Position numbers and translations under genes: made by a program
Notes under the pieces: model-generated
What the model was told of the DNA's origin: nothing
The model's input: only the letters and a program-made list of their open reading frames with translations
Databases searched by the model: none
Part shown: positions 34,117 to 44,213 of the stretch, one piece after another
Layout: each line of letters begins with the position of its first letter
Numbering within the stretch: the first letter of the stretch is position 1
Source: Peptoniphilus obesi ph1
Lineage (GTDB): Bacteria; Bacillota; Clostridia; Tissierellales; Peptoniphilaceae
Direction: 5' to 3'
Length of the DNA stretch: 64,000 bases
NCBI RefSeq assembly: GCF_000311865.1
Contig: NZ_HE978582.1
Location: forward strand, 309,971 to 373,970

Positions 34117-35571
34117 TTATGCATACAACAGTTTTGCAAATAATGCTACTATTGGAACTGCTATTAATGTTCTTAATATAAATATAAGTATTAATTCGCC
34201 AACTTTTAGTCCAGCGTCTGATTGTAACATTGCATTAGCACTTTCTGTGAAGAATATAATTTGTACTGTTGAAAGAACTATTACAAAGAATATACTTGCT
34301 GGTGCTATTGCCTTTCCTGCTATTGTCATAACTGGAAGTGCGATTTCTGCTATACCTACTAGTGTAGCTGGCGCTATTACGTCAGCATTTTCAAGACCCA
34401 TAAGTCTTAGGTATGGAACCATTGGTTTACCTATCCATTCAAATGCTGGAGTGTAAGTAGATATAAAAGTTGAAATTACTGTTAATGCTTGTACGAAAGA
34501 TACAACTTTTAGTGCAAATGAGAATACGTCTTTAAATGCTGTTAAGAATACTTTGTATTCAGTTCCAGATGCTTTTGTTGTAGCTGCTGCTATAGCTCTT
34601 TTAAAGATCTTAGAATCATATTTACCAGGTTTTCTCATTTCAGGAGTTTGTATTGTTCCGTTTCTATATTCGTTCTTTTTCTTTGATAGAGGTGGAATTC
34701 TTATTACTATTACAGCTAGTATAAATACTGTAAGTAGTGAGAATAATACTGCATTACCATACATATATTGTGTATCTGTGATTGATACTAATAGTGCGAA
34801 GAATCCTAGTGATACTACTGAGAAGTTTGTCATGATACAGCAAGCTTCTTTTTCTGTATATACGCTTTCGTCATAAAGTTTGTTTGTAATAAATACACCT
34901 ACTGCTGGTGCTGCAACGAATGATGATAAAGCATCTACTGCAGATTGTCCAGGTAGTAAGAATACTCTACGCATGATTGGTTCGATTAATGTTCCTATTA
35001 ATTCTAGAACACCAAATTCAATTAAGAATGTTACTAACCAACCAGCTATTGTTACTGTAAATAGTGTTGATCCTGCAAGATCTATTGCTAGTCCACCAAC
35101 ATCTGGATTAAGTATTTGTTCTGGTCCAACTTGAAATACTAGCATTGTTGAGAATATTGCTGATAGATAATATAGAATACCTGTAAATGGACCATCTTTT
35201 TCGTGGAATTTTCCAAGAGCAGAATCTTTTTTTGCTTTCCCAATTGTGTATGTAATGGAAAGTCCTATGCAAACTATCATTACTAAGTGGTGAAGTATTC
35301 CACTTGCTGCTGCTTTTGCTGTGTTTACTAAGTAAACCATAGGAACCAAAGCTTCTCCGTCAGCTCCTGTTACACATGGTATAAAGAATATAAATATTCC
35401 TATACCTGAAAATATAATTGCTTTCAAAAGGTTTGCTGGAGTAAGGGTACTATAATCAACCTTAATACCAACCTTTTCATTAAGTGCTTGCTCATGTTTC
35501 AGAGCTTCATCTTCAACTTGTCCAGTCTTTAAATTTTCGTTCTCAAAATTAGTGTTTTTATTTTCTTTCAT
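34117..35571 (-). CDS. YjiH family nucleoside-recognition-domain membrane protein (copy 3)
   Basis: A 484-residue paralogue of 26485-27918. The central and C-terminal parts are almost the same protein (GQSAVDALSSFVAAPAVGVF, SITDTQYMYGNAV), while the first 40 and several loop residues differ. It lies between the thl-crt-hbd genes and the caiB operon. GGAGG precedes ATG 35571. As for its paralogues, membrane transport of a small metabolite is presumed and the substrate is unknown. Confidence 0.85.
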   Translation of the reverse strand: MKENKNTNFENENLKTGQVEDEALKHEQALNEKVGIKVDYSTLTPANLLKAIIFSGIGIFIFFIPCVTGADGEALVPMVYLVNTAKAAASGILHHLVMIVCIGLSITYTIGKAKKDSALGKFHEKDGPFTGILYYLSAIFSTMLVFQVGPEQILNPDVGGLAIDLAGSTLFTVTIAGWLVTFLIEFGVLELIGTLIEPIMRRVFLLPGQSAVDALSSFVAAPAVGVFITNKLYDESVYTEKEACCIMTNFSVVSLGFFALLVSITDTQYMYGNAVLFSLLTVFILAVIVIRIPPLSKKKNEYRNGTIQTPEMRKPGKYDSKIFKRAIAAATTKASGTEYKVFLTAFKDVFSFALKVVSFVQALTVISTFISTYTPAFEWIGKPMVPYLRLMGLENADVIAPATLVGIAEIALPVMTIAGKAIAPASIFFVIVLSTVQIIFFTESANAMLQSDAGLKVGELILIFILRTLIAVPIVALFAKLLYA

Positions 35572-35984
35572 GTTAATCCTCCTTCGACGAAAATAAATTT
35601 GATGAATTTGTATAAATCCATATAATTACGTATCATAAATTAAATATTTAATTCATGATCAATCAAATTGCTTGCTATTATGATTTACTTTTATAAGTTT
35701 TAAGATTAGTTTGGTAAAGCAAAGTAGACTAGAAAACCTTTTCATTTACAACAATCTATACATGAAAACTTATAAAAAATTATATTAATAATTTTTTTAG
35801 CTAGTAATTTAATTGTTTTGTTTCTCTTTCTAATGATACCCAATAAAAATTTTTTAATCACATATTTTATAAATTTTTATTAAAATAAAAAAACGCATCT
35901 TTTTTATTTTAAAAGATGGCTCATTTTAGCCTTTTCTTTTTAAATAATAAAAGACACGTTTCAATTTTTATTTTTATTTAATTA
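35572..35984. other. Intergenic region between hbd and yjiH copy 3
   Basis: 413 nt, strongly AT-rich. It contains the hbd terminator (35886-35920) and must hold the promoter of the yjiH-type gene. No coding sequence or RNA structure beyond the terminator is seen. Confidence 0.5.
35886..35920 (-). terminator. Intrinsic terminator of the thl-crt-hbd operon
   Basis: On the minus strand CATCTTTT pairs with AAAAGATG, then CG and seven T's. It lies about 65 nt beyond the hbd stop. Confidence 0.65.
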
Positions 35985-36833
35985 TTATTTACTATAGTCG
36001 TAGAATCCTTTGCCAGTTTTTCTGCCTAGTAAATTTGCTCTTACCATTTTTCTTAGAAGTGGATGAGCTCTGTATTTAGGATCTCTAAATTCGTCATATA
36101 GAACGTCCATAATAGCTAGAACTATATCAAGTCCAACTAAGTCGCCTAGTTCTAGAGGTCCCATAGGATGGTTTGCACCAAGTTTCATTGCAGTATCGAT
36201 ATCTTCTGCTGAAGCTACTCCTTCTGCGTAGATTCCGATTCCTTCGTTGATCAGTGGAATTAAAATTCTGTTTACAACAAAGCCTGGAGCTTCTTCAACT
36301 TCTACTGGAGTTTTTCCAATTTCTTTACATAATTCAATGATTTTTTCTTTAGTTTCTTCACTTGTTGTAAGTCCTTTAATGATTTCAATTAATTTCATTG
36401 CAGAAACTGGATTGAAAAAGTGCATACCGATTACTCTGTCTGGTCTATTACAAGATTCAGCTATATCAGTAATACTTAATGAAGATGTATTAGTTGCAAG
36501 AATTGTTTTTTCGTCACAAAGTTCGTCTAATTCTTGTAGATATTCTTTTTTTACCTTTGGATCTTCTGTTGCTGCTTCAATAATAACATCACAATCAGCC
36601 ATATCTTTAAATTCATCTGTTAATGTTATTTTACTCATAGCCTTATCCATTTCTTCTTGAGTCATTCTTCCTTTGGATACTGCTTTTGAGTAAGCTTTTT
36701 CTATTTTTCCTTTAATTCTTGCTGTTTTTTCATCTGTAAGATTTCTACTTTTTAGTACAACATCATGGAATTTAGCTGCTACTTCAACTATTCCAGATCC
36801 CATAGTTCCAGATCCAATTACACCTATTTTCAT
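35985..36833 (-). CDS. hbd: 3-Hydroxybutyryl-CoA dehydrogenase
   Basis: A 282-residue NAD(P)-dependent enzyme that reduces acetoacetyl-CoA to 3-hydroxybutyryl-CoA. The N-terminal [12 protein letters not shown] (7-18) is the dinucleotide-binding loop, and the HFFNPV block contains the catalytic His with the Glu of its pair further on. The C-terminal domain has the GFVVNRIL and LGDLVGLD elements. Length is normal. The ATG overlaps the crt stop by 4 nt, so the two are translationally coupled. Confidence 0.95.
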   Translation of the reverse strand: MKIGVIGSGTMGSGIVEVAAKFHDVVLKSRNLTDEKTARIKGKIEKAYSKAVSKGRMTQEEMDKAMSKITLTDEFKDMADCDVIIEAATEDPKVKKEYLQELDELCDEKTILATNTSSLSITDIAESCNRPDRVIGMHFFNPVSAMKLIEIIKGLTTSEETKEKIIELCKEIGKTPVEVEEAPGFVVNRILIPLINEGIGIYAEGVASAEDIDTAMKLGANHPMGPLELGDLVGLDIVLAIMDVLYDEFRDPKYRAHPLLRKMVRANLLGRKTGKGFYDYSK

Positions 36834-37627
36834 TTCCTATCCTCCACTCTTTTTTCTTTATAGTTAGCTTTCTTTTTATTTAAGAATGCTTCCATGCCTA
36901 TTTTATATTCATCATAGCCAAAGCAAAATTCATAATTAGTTCCTTCAACTTGTATACCTGTTGCTATATCAGTTTGAAGTCCTATATTTATTGATCTTTT
37001 AGCTTGCATAACTCCAACTCTTGAGTTGTGGCTGATTTTTTCTGCTATCTCTAAGGCTTTATCCATAAGTTCTTCAGGCTTTACTAGATAATTTACAAGA
37101 CCAATATCTAAAGCTTCTTTTGCTGTTATGCTTTCTCCTGTAAATATTAATTCTTTAGCTTTTGCAGCACCTACTAATCTTGGAAGCCTTTGAGTTCCAC
37201 CAAATGCAGGTATTATTCCAAGTCCCACTTCTGGCTGACCAAATATAGCTTTTTCTGATGCTATTCTTAAATCACAAGCCATTGCAAGCTCGCAACCTCC
37301 TCCTAGAGCATAGCCATTTATAGCAGCTATAACAACCTTGTTGGAATGGTCTATTTCTAAGAATATAGCATTTCCTCTTTTAGTAAATCTTAGAGCTTTT
37401 TCTGGTGTGAAATCAACCATTTCTGAAATATCAGCACCTGCTACAAATGATTTGTTTTTGCCTGTAATTATAACAACAGTTATGTCGTCTCTGTTGTTAA
37501 TTTCTGTAAAACAGTCACTAATTTCATTTAAAAGTTGGGTATTTAAAGCGTTTAGAGTACTTTCTTTATCAATTGTGATTATTAAAATATTGTCTCTTTG
37601 CTCTAATTTTAAAAATTCATAATTCAC
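36830..37627 (-). CDS. crt: Enoyl-CoA hydratase / crotonase
   Basis: A 265-residue crotonase that dehydrates 3-hydroxybutyryl-CoA to crotonyl-CoA. It has the oxyanion-hole segments (AGADISEM and [16 protein letters not shown]) and both catalytic glutamates, in GGGCELA and [10 protein letters not shown]. The start is a GTG at 37627 with AGGG about 10 nt upstream, close behind thl (18-nt gap). It is the middle gene of thl-crt-hbd. Confidence 0.93.
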   Translation of the reverse strand: MNYEFLKLEQRDNILIITIDKESTLNALNTQLLNEISDCFTEINNRDDITVVIITGKNKSFVAGADISEMVDFTPEKALRFTKRGNAIFLEIDHSNKVVIAAINGYALGGGCELAMACDLRIASEKAIFGQPEVGLGIIPAFGGTQRLPRLVGAAKAKELIFTGESITAKEALDIGLVNYLVKPEELMDKALEIAEKISHNSRVGVMQAKRSINIGLQTDIATGIQVEGTNYEFCFGYDEYKIGMEAFLNKKKANYKEKRVEDRK

Positions 37628-37645
37628 GGTCTATACACCCTTTGC

Positions 37646-38830
37646 TTATCTTTCTACTATTAAAGCTGTTCCTTGTCCTCCGCCTATACAAAGTGTTGCT
37701 AATCCAAGGTGAGATTTTCTTCTTTTCATTTCAAATAATAATGAGATTAGAATTCTTGTGCCTGATGCACCTATTGGGTGACCAAGGGCTACAGCTCCAC
37801 CGTTTACATTTACCTTATCAAGATCAAGTTCTAGTTCATTAACTACTGCACAAGCTTGTGCTGCGAATGCTTCGTTTGCTTCGATTAGGTCTAAATCTTT
37901 TATTTCTATACCAGCTTTTTCTACTGCTTTTCTTGTTGCAGGGATAGGTCCTGTTCCCATGATTGCAGGGTCAACACCAGCTGATGCATAAGAAACAACT
38001 GTTGCAAGTGGTTCTATGCCAAGTTCTTTTGCTTTTTCTTCAGTCATAACTACAACCATAGCTGCACCATCATTGATGCCTGATGCGTTACCAGCTGTAA
38101 CACTTCCACCATCACGTTTGAAGGCTGGTCTTAATTTTCCAAGACTTTCTTCAGTTACGCCTTCTCTTGGGTGTTCATCTTTGTCTATTATTGTTACATT
38201 GCCTTTTCTGTCTTTTACTTCTACTGGAACTATTTCTTCATCAAATATTCCTTCGTCTCTTGCTTTGCAAGCTAGGTTTTGAGATCTTGTTGCAAGTTTA
38301 TCTTGATCTTCTCTAGTGATATTGTATTTTTCTGCTACGTTTTCAGCAGTGATTCCCATATGGTAGTCATTAAATGCATCCCAAAGTCCGTCTTTAATCA
38401 TTTCATCAACGATTTGATTATCACCCATTCTAGCTCCCCATCTTGCCTTAGGAATTAGATAAGGTGATTGTGACATTGATTCTGTTCCACCACAAAGAAC
38501 TACTTCAGCATCTCCTGCTTTAATAATTTGTGTAGCAAGTGATACTGCTCTAAGACCTGATCCACAAACTTTATTGATTGTCATTGCTGGAACTTCTTTT
38601 GGTACTCCTGCATTAATTGAAACTTGTCTTGCTATGTTTTGTCCAAGTCCTGCTTGTAAAACATTTCCTATAATTACTTCATCGATTAGTGCTGGGTCTA
38701 GGTTGTTTGCTCTTTTCATTGCTTCTTTAGCAGCTGTAACTCCTAATTGAAGCGCACTAACATTTTTAAATACTCCACCGAATGATCCAATAGCAGTTCT
38801 CGCTGCACTTGCTATAACTATTTTTCCCAT
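37646..38830 (-). CDS. thl: Acetyl-CoA C-acetyltransferase (thiolase)
   Basis: A 394-residue biosynthetic thiolase joining two acetyl-CoA into acetoacetyl-CoA. Active-site elements are all present: nucleophile Cys in [32 protein letters not shown] with the catalytic His, and the second Cys in [15 protein letters not shown] is 6 nt from the ATG. First gene of the thl-crt-hbd operon that feeds crotonyl-CoA to Bcd. Confidence 0.95.
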   Translation of the reverse strand: MGKIVIASAARTAIGSFGGVFKNVSALQLGVTAAKEAMKRANNLDPALIDEVIIGNVLQAGLGQNIARQVSINAGVPKEVPAMTINKVCGSGLRAVSLATQIIKAGDAEVVLCGGTESMSQSPYLIPKARWGARMGDNQIVDEMIKDGLWDAFNDYHMGITAENVAEKYNITREDQDKLATRSQNLACKARDEGIFDEEIVPVEVKDRKGNVTIIDKDEHPREGVTEESLGKLRPAFKRDGGSVTAGNASGINDGAAMVVVMTEEKAKELGIEPLATVVSYASAGVDPAIMGTGPIPATRKAVEKAGIEIKDLDLIEANEAFAAQACAVVNELELDLDKVNVNGGAVALGHPIGASGTRILISLLFEMKRRKSHLGLATLCIGGGQGTALIVER

Positions 38831-38906
38831 AAAATCCTCCTATTTTTTATTAAATTGATAATTTAATCGCCTATAAAAGCTTATTACTCGCTATTTATCA
38901 ATATAT

Positions 38907-38935
38907 ATTACATTATAAATATACCAAGATCACAA
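38907..38935 (-). promoter_or_regulatory. Candidate promoter of thl-crt-hbd
   Basis: TTGTGA (38930-38935), 17-nt spacer, TGTAAT (38907-38912) on the minus strand, about 70 nt before the thl start. Weak -35. Confidence 0.35.
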
Positions 38936-38969
38936 AGGCTTAAACATAAAAATTGACAATAAAGAAAAT

Positions 38970-39012
38970 AAGCTGACAGATATTAAAATTTAATACCGGT
39001 CAGCTTTTAAAA
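38970..39012 (-). terminator. Hairpin after mnaA, probable terminator
   Basis: AGCTGAC and GTCAGCT arms extended by ATTAAA/TTTAAT with two mismatches. The stem is strong, though the T-run on the minus strand is interrupted (TTATTTT). Confidence 0.45.
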
Positions 39013-39095
39013 AAAAACGTCTATAGATAGTCAAATATTTTTAATATCATGACTATTATAATTAAATATTTAATTTTTTTCAATAGCTAAAGTGA

Positions 39096-40211
39096 CTATT
39101 TTAAGTCAAATTCCTTTTCTATTATATCAATTATATTTACAGCAGCTTTTCCATCTCCATATGGATTTATTGCTTTTGCCATTTTTTCATATAATTCTTG
39201 ATCTTCTATTAAGCTTTTAAAGCTGTCATAGATTTTTTGATAAGATGTTCCTGCTAGTATAGCAGTGTTTGCTAAAACACCCTCCATCCTTTCAGTCTCT
39301 TCTCTTACAACTATTACTGGTTTTCCTAAGGCTGGTGCTTCTTCTTGTATTCCACCAGAATCAGTAATCACAAGTTCTACCTTGCTCATAAGCTTTGAAA
39401 AAGGTAAATAATCAAGCGGCTCAATCATATGTATTTTTTCATTGTCTTTGAATATTTTATTTGCAATTTCTCTAACTTTTGGATTTAAATGGACTGGAAA
39501 TACAACTTCAACATCATCATGTTCATTTACAACATCATTTACTGCAGAGAATATATTTTCCATTGCTTGTCCTATGTTTTCTCTTCTGTGTGATGTAAGA
39601 AGAACTATTTTTTTATTTTCATAGTCAAGTTCATTTAATATTTCTTGGTCAAATTTATGTTCTTTTTTGACAGCGTATTTTAAGGCATCTATTACTGTGT
39701 TTCCAGTTACATAGATGTTTTTTTCGTCAAATCCTTCTTTCAAAAGATTTTCTTTACTTCCTTTTGTTGGAGCAAAGTGAAAGTTTGTAAGTACACTTGT
39801 AAGTCTTCTATTTGCTTCTTCTGGATAAGGTGAATATAGATTATCTGATCTTAAACCAGCTTCTATATGACCAATTTTTATTTTCTTATAAAATGCACTA
39901 AGAGCTCCAGCAAATACAGTGCTTGTATCTCCTTGGACTAATAAAAGATCTGGTTTTTCTTCTTCCAAAATTTTATCCAGTCTTGTTAAAGAGTTTACTG
40001 TTATATCGCTCAAACTTTGTCCTTGTTTAAATATATTCATGTCATAATCAGGCTCAATATCAAATACTTTTAAAACTTGGTCAAGCATTTGTCTATGTTG
40101 TCCTGTTACTGCAACAAGAGTTTCTATGTTTTTTCTTCTTTTAAGCTCTTTTACTATTGGTGCCATTTTTATTGCCTCAGGTCTTGTACCAAAGACACAT
40201 ATTACTTTCAA
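39096..40211 (-). CDS. mnaA: UDP-N-acetylglucosamine 2-epimerase (non-hydrolysing)
   Basis: A 371-residue enzyme interconverting UDP-GlcNAc and UDP-ManNAc for wall-polymer linkage units. Signatures are GTRPEAIKMAP at residues 8-18, GDTSTVFAGALSAF, HIEAGLRS, TSHRREN and DSGGIQEEAPALGKPV. The start is TTG 40211 with GGAGG 8 nt upstream. It begins 2 nt after tagO and shares its operon. Confidence 0.94.
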   Translation of the reverse strand: MKVICVFGTRPEAIKMAPIVKELKRRKNIETLVAVTGQHRQMLDQVLKVFDIEPDYDMNIFKQGQSLSDITVNSLTRLDKILEEEKPDLLLVQGDTSTVFAGALSAFYKKIKIGHIEAGLRSDNLYSPYPEEANRRLTSVLTNFHFAPTKGSKENLLKEGFDEKNIYVTGNTVIDALKYAVKKEHKFDQEILNELDYENKKIVLLTSHRRENIGQAMENIFSAVNDVVNEHDDVEVVFPVHLNPKVREIANKIFKDNEKIHMIEPLDYLPFSKLMSKVELVITDSGGIQEEAPALGKPVIVVREETERMEGVLANTAILAGTSYQKIYDSFKSLIEDQELYEKMAKAINPYGDGKAAVNIIDIIEKEFDLK

Positions 40212-40213
40212 AT

Positions 40214-41242
40214 TTATTCCTCCTTAGACTTAAACATTCCAAACATATATGCTATTAGAATAACTGAAAAAATAACTAAGCTTGAAATGAATATACCTAA
40301 TTTCGCATCAATATTAGATAGTAGATTTGCAATTAGACCAAAAACTATGGATATAAAATATAAAACTAAAACAGTTTGTTTTTGATTTAAACCTAGTCTT
40401 AACAGTCTGTGGTGCAGGTGTCCCTTATCTGCTGATACCATGCTCTTACCACTTAATTTTCTTCTAACCATGGCAAAGGCTGTATCGAAAACTGGTACAG
40501 CTAGTATCAAAACTGGTACAAAAATTGTCAAGGCTGCAGCAGATTTCATTACTCCTTCTATAGAAATATATGAAAGTACAAAACCCAAAAACAAGGCTCC
40601 AGCATCTCCCATAAAAATCTTGGCAGGATTAAAATTATAGGGTAAAAATCCTAAACATGCTCCGGCCACTATAGCTGCTAAAATAGATATATCATAAAAT
40701 CCAAAGCTTCTTGCTATAAACATAAGTGATATAGAGCTGATCATGGAAACTCCAGCTGCTAATCCGTCTAATCCGTCTATTAGATTTATAGTATTTGTAA
40801 TTCCAACTATCCAAAATATAGTTATAGGTACTGATAGAAATTCTAAAAATACCAAACTTTGTCCCATATTAAATGGGTTGGTGAAAAACTCTATTCTAAC
40901 ACCAAAAACTACTAAAATTATTGCCGCTAAAATTTGAAAGCCCATCTTTGCTTTTGGACTTAGATTATATTTATCATCAATAATTCCAGATGCTAGTATG
41001 AGTGTAGATCCTATTAAAAGTCCAAGTCTTTCACCCTTATAGTCTAAAAATATAAAGATTGCTATTATAACAGCTAAAAATATCGCAAGTCCTCCAAGCA
41101 AAGGTATTGCCTTAGTGTGGACTCTTCTATTGTCCTTTGGCACATCTATAAAATTAAATTTTATAGCAAATTTTCTTGCAAGAGGCGTCAGAACAAGAGA
41201 AAGTATAGCTGATATAATCAGTGAAAAATATATTTTTTCCAT
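40214..41242 (-). CDS. tagO: Undecaprenyl-phosphate GlcNAc-1-phosphate transferase (WecA/TagO family)
   Basis: A 342-residue polytopic enzyme of the MraY/WecA family that starts teichoic-acid-type polymers by loading GlcNAc-1-P onto undecaprenyl phosphate. The Mg-binding and catalytic aspartates are in NLIDGLDGLAAG and FMGDAGALFLGF. The HLHHRLLRLG motif near the end is the WecA-type His block. Together with mnaA it makes the linkage unit of wall polymer. About ten membrane helices. Confidence 0.93.
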   Translation of the reverse strand: MEKIYFSLIISAILSLVLTPLARKFAIKFNFIDVPKDNRRVHTKAIPLLGGLAIFLAVIIAIFIFLDYKGERLGLLIGSTLILASGIIDDKYNLSPKAKMGFQILAAIILVVFGVRIEFFTNPFNMGQSLVFLEFLSVPITIFWIVGITNTINLIDGLDGLAAGVSMISSISLMFIARSFGFYDISILAAIVAGACLGFLPYNFNPAKIFMGDAGALFLGFVLSYISIEGVMKSAAALTIFVPVLILAVPVFDTAFAMVRRKLSGKSMVSADKGHLHHRLLRLGLNQKQTVLVLYFISIVFGLIANLLSNIDAKLGIFISSLVIFSVILIAYMFGMFKSKEE

Positions 41243-41271
41243 ATTTATTTAACTAACTTCCTAACTTTAAA

Positions 41272-41901
41272 TTATTTTGTACCGAATAACCTATCTCCAG
41301 CATCTCCTAGACCTGGCACTATATAGGCATCTTCATTAAGTTTTTCATCTACACATGCAACATAAATATCTACATCTGGATGTGCTTTTTGTACCGCTTC
41401 AATTCCTTCTGGCGCAGCGATTATATTAAGAGTTCTAATTGATGTTACTCCCAAACTTTTTAGCTCATCAATTGCTGCTATTAAAGTTCCACCAGTTGCT
41501 AGCATTGGATCAAGTGGTATTATCAATCTTTCGCTTACATCTTTTGGCAATTTACAATAATAAGATACTGGTTTTAGTGTTTCTGGGTCTCTATACATTC
41601 CTATGTGTCCAACTCTTGCACCAGGTATTATATTTAATACCCCATCAACCATGCCAAGTCCTGCTCTTAAAATAGGAACGAAACCAATTTTCTTTCCTGA
41701 AATTTCTTTTCCAGTGCATTTAGCTAGTGGAGTTTCAACTTCTATATCTCTAAGCTCAAGATCTCTTGTAACTTCATAGCACATTAGTGATGCTATTTCT
41801 GTAACTAGATTTCTAAATTCCATTGATGATGTGTCTTTCTTTCTAAGAATAGTAAGTTTGTGTTGAATTAACGGATGATCTGTAACAACTAATTTTCCCA
41901 T
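41272..41901 (-). CDS. upp: Uracil phosphoribosyltransferase
   Basis: A 209-residue pyrimidine salvage enzyme making UMP from uracil and PRPP. The PRPP-binding loop is [17 protein letters not shown] (~130-146) and the uracil site is [16 protein letters not shown] at the C-terminus. Full length. AGGAGG precedes the ATG. It lies 8 nt after sua5 and 29 nt before tagO, in one operon. Confidence 0.96.
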   Translation of the reverse strand: MGKLVVTDHPLIQHKLTILRKKDTSSMEFRNLVTEIASLMCYEVTRDLELRDIEVETPLAKCTGKEISGKKIGFVPILRAGLGMVDGVLNIIPGARVGHIGMYRDPETLKPVSYYCKLPKDVSERLIIPLDPMLATGGTLIAAIDELKSLGVTSIRTLNIIAAPEGIEAVQKAHPDVDIYVACVDEKLNEDAYIVPGLGDAGDRLFGTK

Positions 41902-41909
41902 ATTTCCTC

Positions 41910-42959
41910 CTATAAACCTAAAACTACTTTACCTGCTGAAGCCTTTAATAGTCTATTCATAATACCAACTCCAAGCCCTCTAAGCTCGAATCCTTCAGCA
42001 TAAATTATATCTACTTTATTATCGTCGCAACTTCTCAAAGCCTCAAACAAATTTTGGGCAATTTCTCGTAGATTTTCTCTACTCCCTAAATTTATAACCA
42101 TATAGGCTCCCTCATATTCATCTACTGTTTGATCTGTTGCAAGAACTGCTATTTTTTTATCTTTATTTGTTTCAATTCTCTTATTTATTTCATTTACTAC
42201 ATTAAATGGGTCTCCAGCAAAAGTATAACAATCAGCTTGAGGAGCATAATGTTTATATTTCTGACCTGGTGATTTAGGAACTGTCTTATCATTTGAATCG
42301 ATAATAGTATTATCAATTGCTATATTAGGAATGATTTTCCTTAAATCTTCTTTTGTAACCCCACCTGGTCTAAGAATCATTGCTGGGTCTGATGTAAGAT
42401 CAAGAACAGTCGATTCAATACCATAACTTGGTTTACCACCATCAACAATTATATCTACAAGTCCATCAAGATCTTCCATAACTCTTTTATAAGTTGTTGG
42501 AGATGGCTTTCCAGAAAGATTTGCAGATGGAGCTGCTATTGGAAGTTTTGTATATTTTAAAATTTCCCTAGCAACTGGATGCGATGGCATCCTGATAGCA
42601 ACAGTATCAAGTCCTGCTGTTACTGCATCTGGTACAAGATCTGATTTATTAAAAATCATAGTCAAAGGACCTGGCCAAAAATTATCTGATAATTCTCTTG
42701 CTACATCAGGTATTTCTTTAACCAATTCATTTATTTGCGACATATAAGCTATATGCAAGATCAAAGGATTATCACTTGGTCTGCCCTTAGCCTTAAATAT
42801 TTTTTTATCCGCATCTGGATCTAGACCATTTGCACCAAGCCCATAGACTGTTTCAGTAGGAAAAACTACAAGTTTTCCATCCCTAAAGGCTTGGTCAATA
42901 ATTTCTAAATCCTCTTTAGATAATTTGTCTTCTTTCAATTTGATAATTTTTGTTTTCAT
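41910..42959 (-). CDS. sua5: L-threonylcarbamoyladenylate synthase (Sua5/YwlC type)
   Basis: A 349-residue enzyme of the t6A tRNA-modification pathway that makes threonylcarbamoyl-AMP from threonine, bicarbonate and ATP. The YrdC domain occupies residues ~15-210 ([37 protein letters not shown]) and is followed by the smaller Sua5 domain (~230-349), so it is of the long, two-domain type. GAGAGG precedes the ATG. First gene of the sua5-upp-tagO-mnaA set. Confidence 0.94.
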   Translation of the reverse strand: MKTKIIKLKEDKLSKEDLEIIDQAFRDGKLVVFPTETVYGLGANGLDPDADKKIFKAKGRPSDNPLILHIAYMSQINELVKEIPDVARELSDNFWPGPLTMIFNKSDLVPDAVTAGLDTVAIRMPSHPVAREILKYTKLPIAAPSANLSGKPSPTTYKRVMEDLDGLVDIIVDGGKPSYGIESTVLDLTSDPAMILRPGGVTKEDLRKIIPNIAIDNTIIDSNDKTVPKSPGQKYKHYAPQADCYTFAGDPFNVVNEINKRIETNKDKKIAVLATDQTVDEYEGAYMVINLGSRENLREIAQNLFEALRSCDDNKVDIIYAEGFELRGLGVGIMNRLLKASAGKVVLGL

Positions 42960-43063
42960 ATATAAAACCTCTCATATCTATACTATTATATCAGCCATTT
43001 GCTTCTGTAACAAGATTATATAAATTCGGCTCTTGCCACATTAGTTTTTAAGCCTTATTAAGC

Positions 43064-43092
43064 TTTAAAGAAGCTATTTTATATGTTATAAT
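43064..43092 (+). promoter_or_regulatory. Candidate promoter of the LRR protein gene
   Basis: A perfect TATAAT at 43087-43092, with TTTAAA (43064-43069) at 17-nt spacing as a weak -35; about 35 nt before the ATG. Confidence 0.4.
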
Positions 43093-43127
43093 TAATTTAA
43101 GTTATTGATTTTATAAGGAGGAACAAA

Positions 43128-43721
43128 ATGAGTAGCGTATTCGAAAATGATGATTTTATTTTTGATGGTGATATATTAAAAGGTATGACAAGAAAAGGAA
43201 AAGACAAAATCAAAAACGAAGGTTTAACTGATATGATAGTTCCAAAAACTGCACCTGATGGAACACCTATTAGACATATCGGAGAAAACGCTTTTTTTAG
43301 AAGAAAATTAACATCTGTTGAAATTCCTGAAACTGTTGAAACTATCGGCTATGATGCATTTGGAGTTTGTAATCTAACTGAAGTACATATTCCTGATGCT
43401 GTTAAATTTATTGATGGTTTTGCTTTTTATAGAAATAAACTTGAAAAAGTTCATTTCCCTAAAAATTTAACTTTCATGGGACCATCAGCATTTGCACTTA
43501 ATAATCTTGAAGAAATCGATCTTCCAGATACTGTTGAAGTAATTGACACATCAGCTTTTTATAAGAATTCACTAGAAGAAGTTAGAATTCCAAAATCAAT
43601 CAAAAAAATTAATATGTTTGCATTCCACAAAAATAATATCAGTGAAGTAAGCGTACCTAAAACTATCGAAGAACTTCACAGATATGCTTTTGAAGAAGGC
43701 ACTGAAATTACTGAAGAATAA
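43128..43721 (+). CDS. Cytoplasmic BspA-like leucine-rich-repeat (LRR_5) protein
   Basis: A 197-residue protein made of about five BspA-type repeats of 23 residues, each of the form I-P-x-T/A-V-x-x-I-x-x-x-A-F-x-x-N-x-L-x-x-V (for example IGENAFFRRKLTSVEIPETV). There is no signal peptide, membrane segment or sortase motif, although most BspA-like proteins are surface proteins of hundreds of residues. The role is unknown; it may be a protein-binding scaffold. AAGGAGG precedes the ATG. It is monocistronic, divergent from sua5, and has its own terminator. Confidence 0.85.
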   Translation: MSSVFENDDFIFDGDILKGMTRKGKDKIKNEGLTDMIVPKTAPDGTPIRHIGENAFFRRKLTSVEIPETVETIGYDAFGVCNLTEVHIPDAVKFIDGFAFYRNKLEKVHFPKNLTFMGPSAFALNNLEEIDLPDTVEVIDTSAFYKNSLEEVRIPKSIKKINMFAFHKNNISEVSVPKTIEELHRYAFEEGTEITEE

Positions 43722-43744
43722 TTAAAAATATTTTATGAATTTTT

Positions 43745-43775
43745 AAAGCTATAGTATAATACTATAGCTTTTTTT
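43745..43775 (+). terminator. Intrinsic terminator of the LRR gene
   Basis: AAAGCTATAGTAT pairs with its perfect complement (43745-43771), followed by T's. Confidence 0.85.
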
Positions 43776-44165
43776 ATTTATCTTATATTTAATTTTCAAG
43801 TTTATTTTTTAAACTTTTTATTTAATAGAAGCATTTTAATCTCTTTCTATTTAATTATTAACTTTGCTATTCTAGAAAATTTTCCTATTTTATACAATAT
43901 ATCATTTTTACTATCTAGCAACTTATATAGCCTTCTCACCTATTCTTTAACTTCTAATATATATAAATCTAATTTGATTTTTTATATTAAGTATTTTTTA
44001 TATCTATAAATTACAGTATCAATTTAATCAATTCTACAAAAGTATTTAATAAAACTAAATTATTAAACTTTTTTAAAAATATCTATAATAATTTTTATCC
44101 TAATCTTATTTAATAATCAAGCTTCTTATATTTCTAATTTTTTCTATTTAATGTCTTTTAGAGCA

Positions 44166-44200
44166 TAAAAAAAAGAGCAAGTAGTTTCCTACTCACTCTT
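44166..44200 (-). terminator. Intrinsic terminator of hgdB
   Basis: On the minus strand AGAGTGAGTAG pairs with CTACTTGCTCT around GAAA (two mismatches), then eight T's. Its left half repeats that at 20946. Confidence 0.65.
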
Positions 44201-44213
44201 TATCTTTTATAAA

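Larger units (their letters stand above)
43722..44213. other. AT-rich intergenic region
   Basis: 492 nt between two convergent genes. It holds a terminator for each (43745-43775 and 44166-44200). I see no gene, tRNA or repeat in the remaining stretch. Confidence 0.5.
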
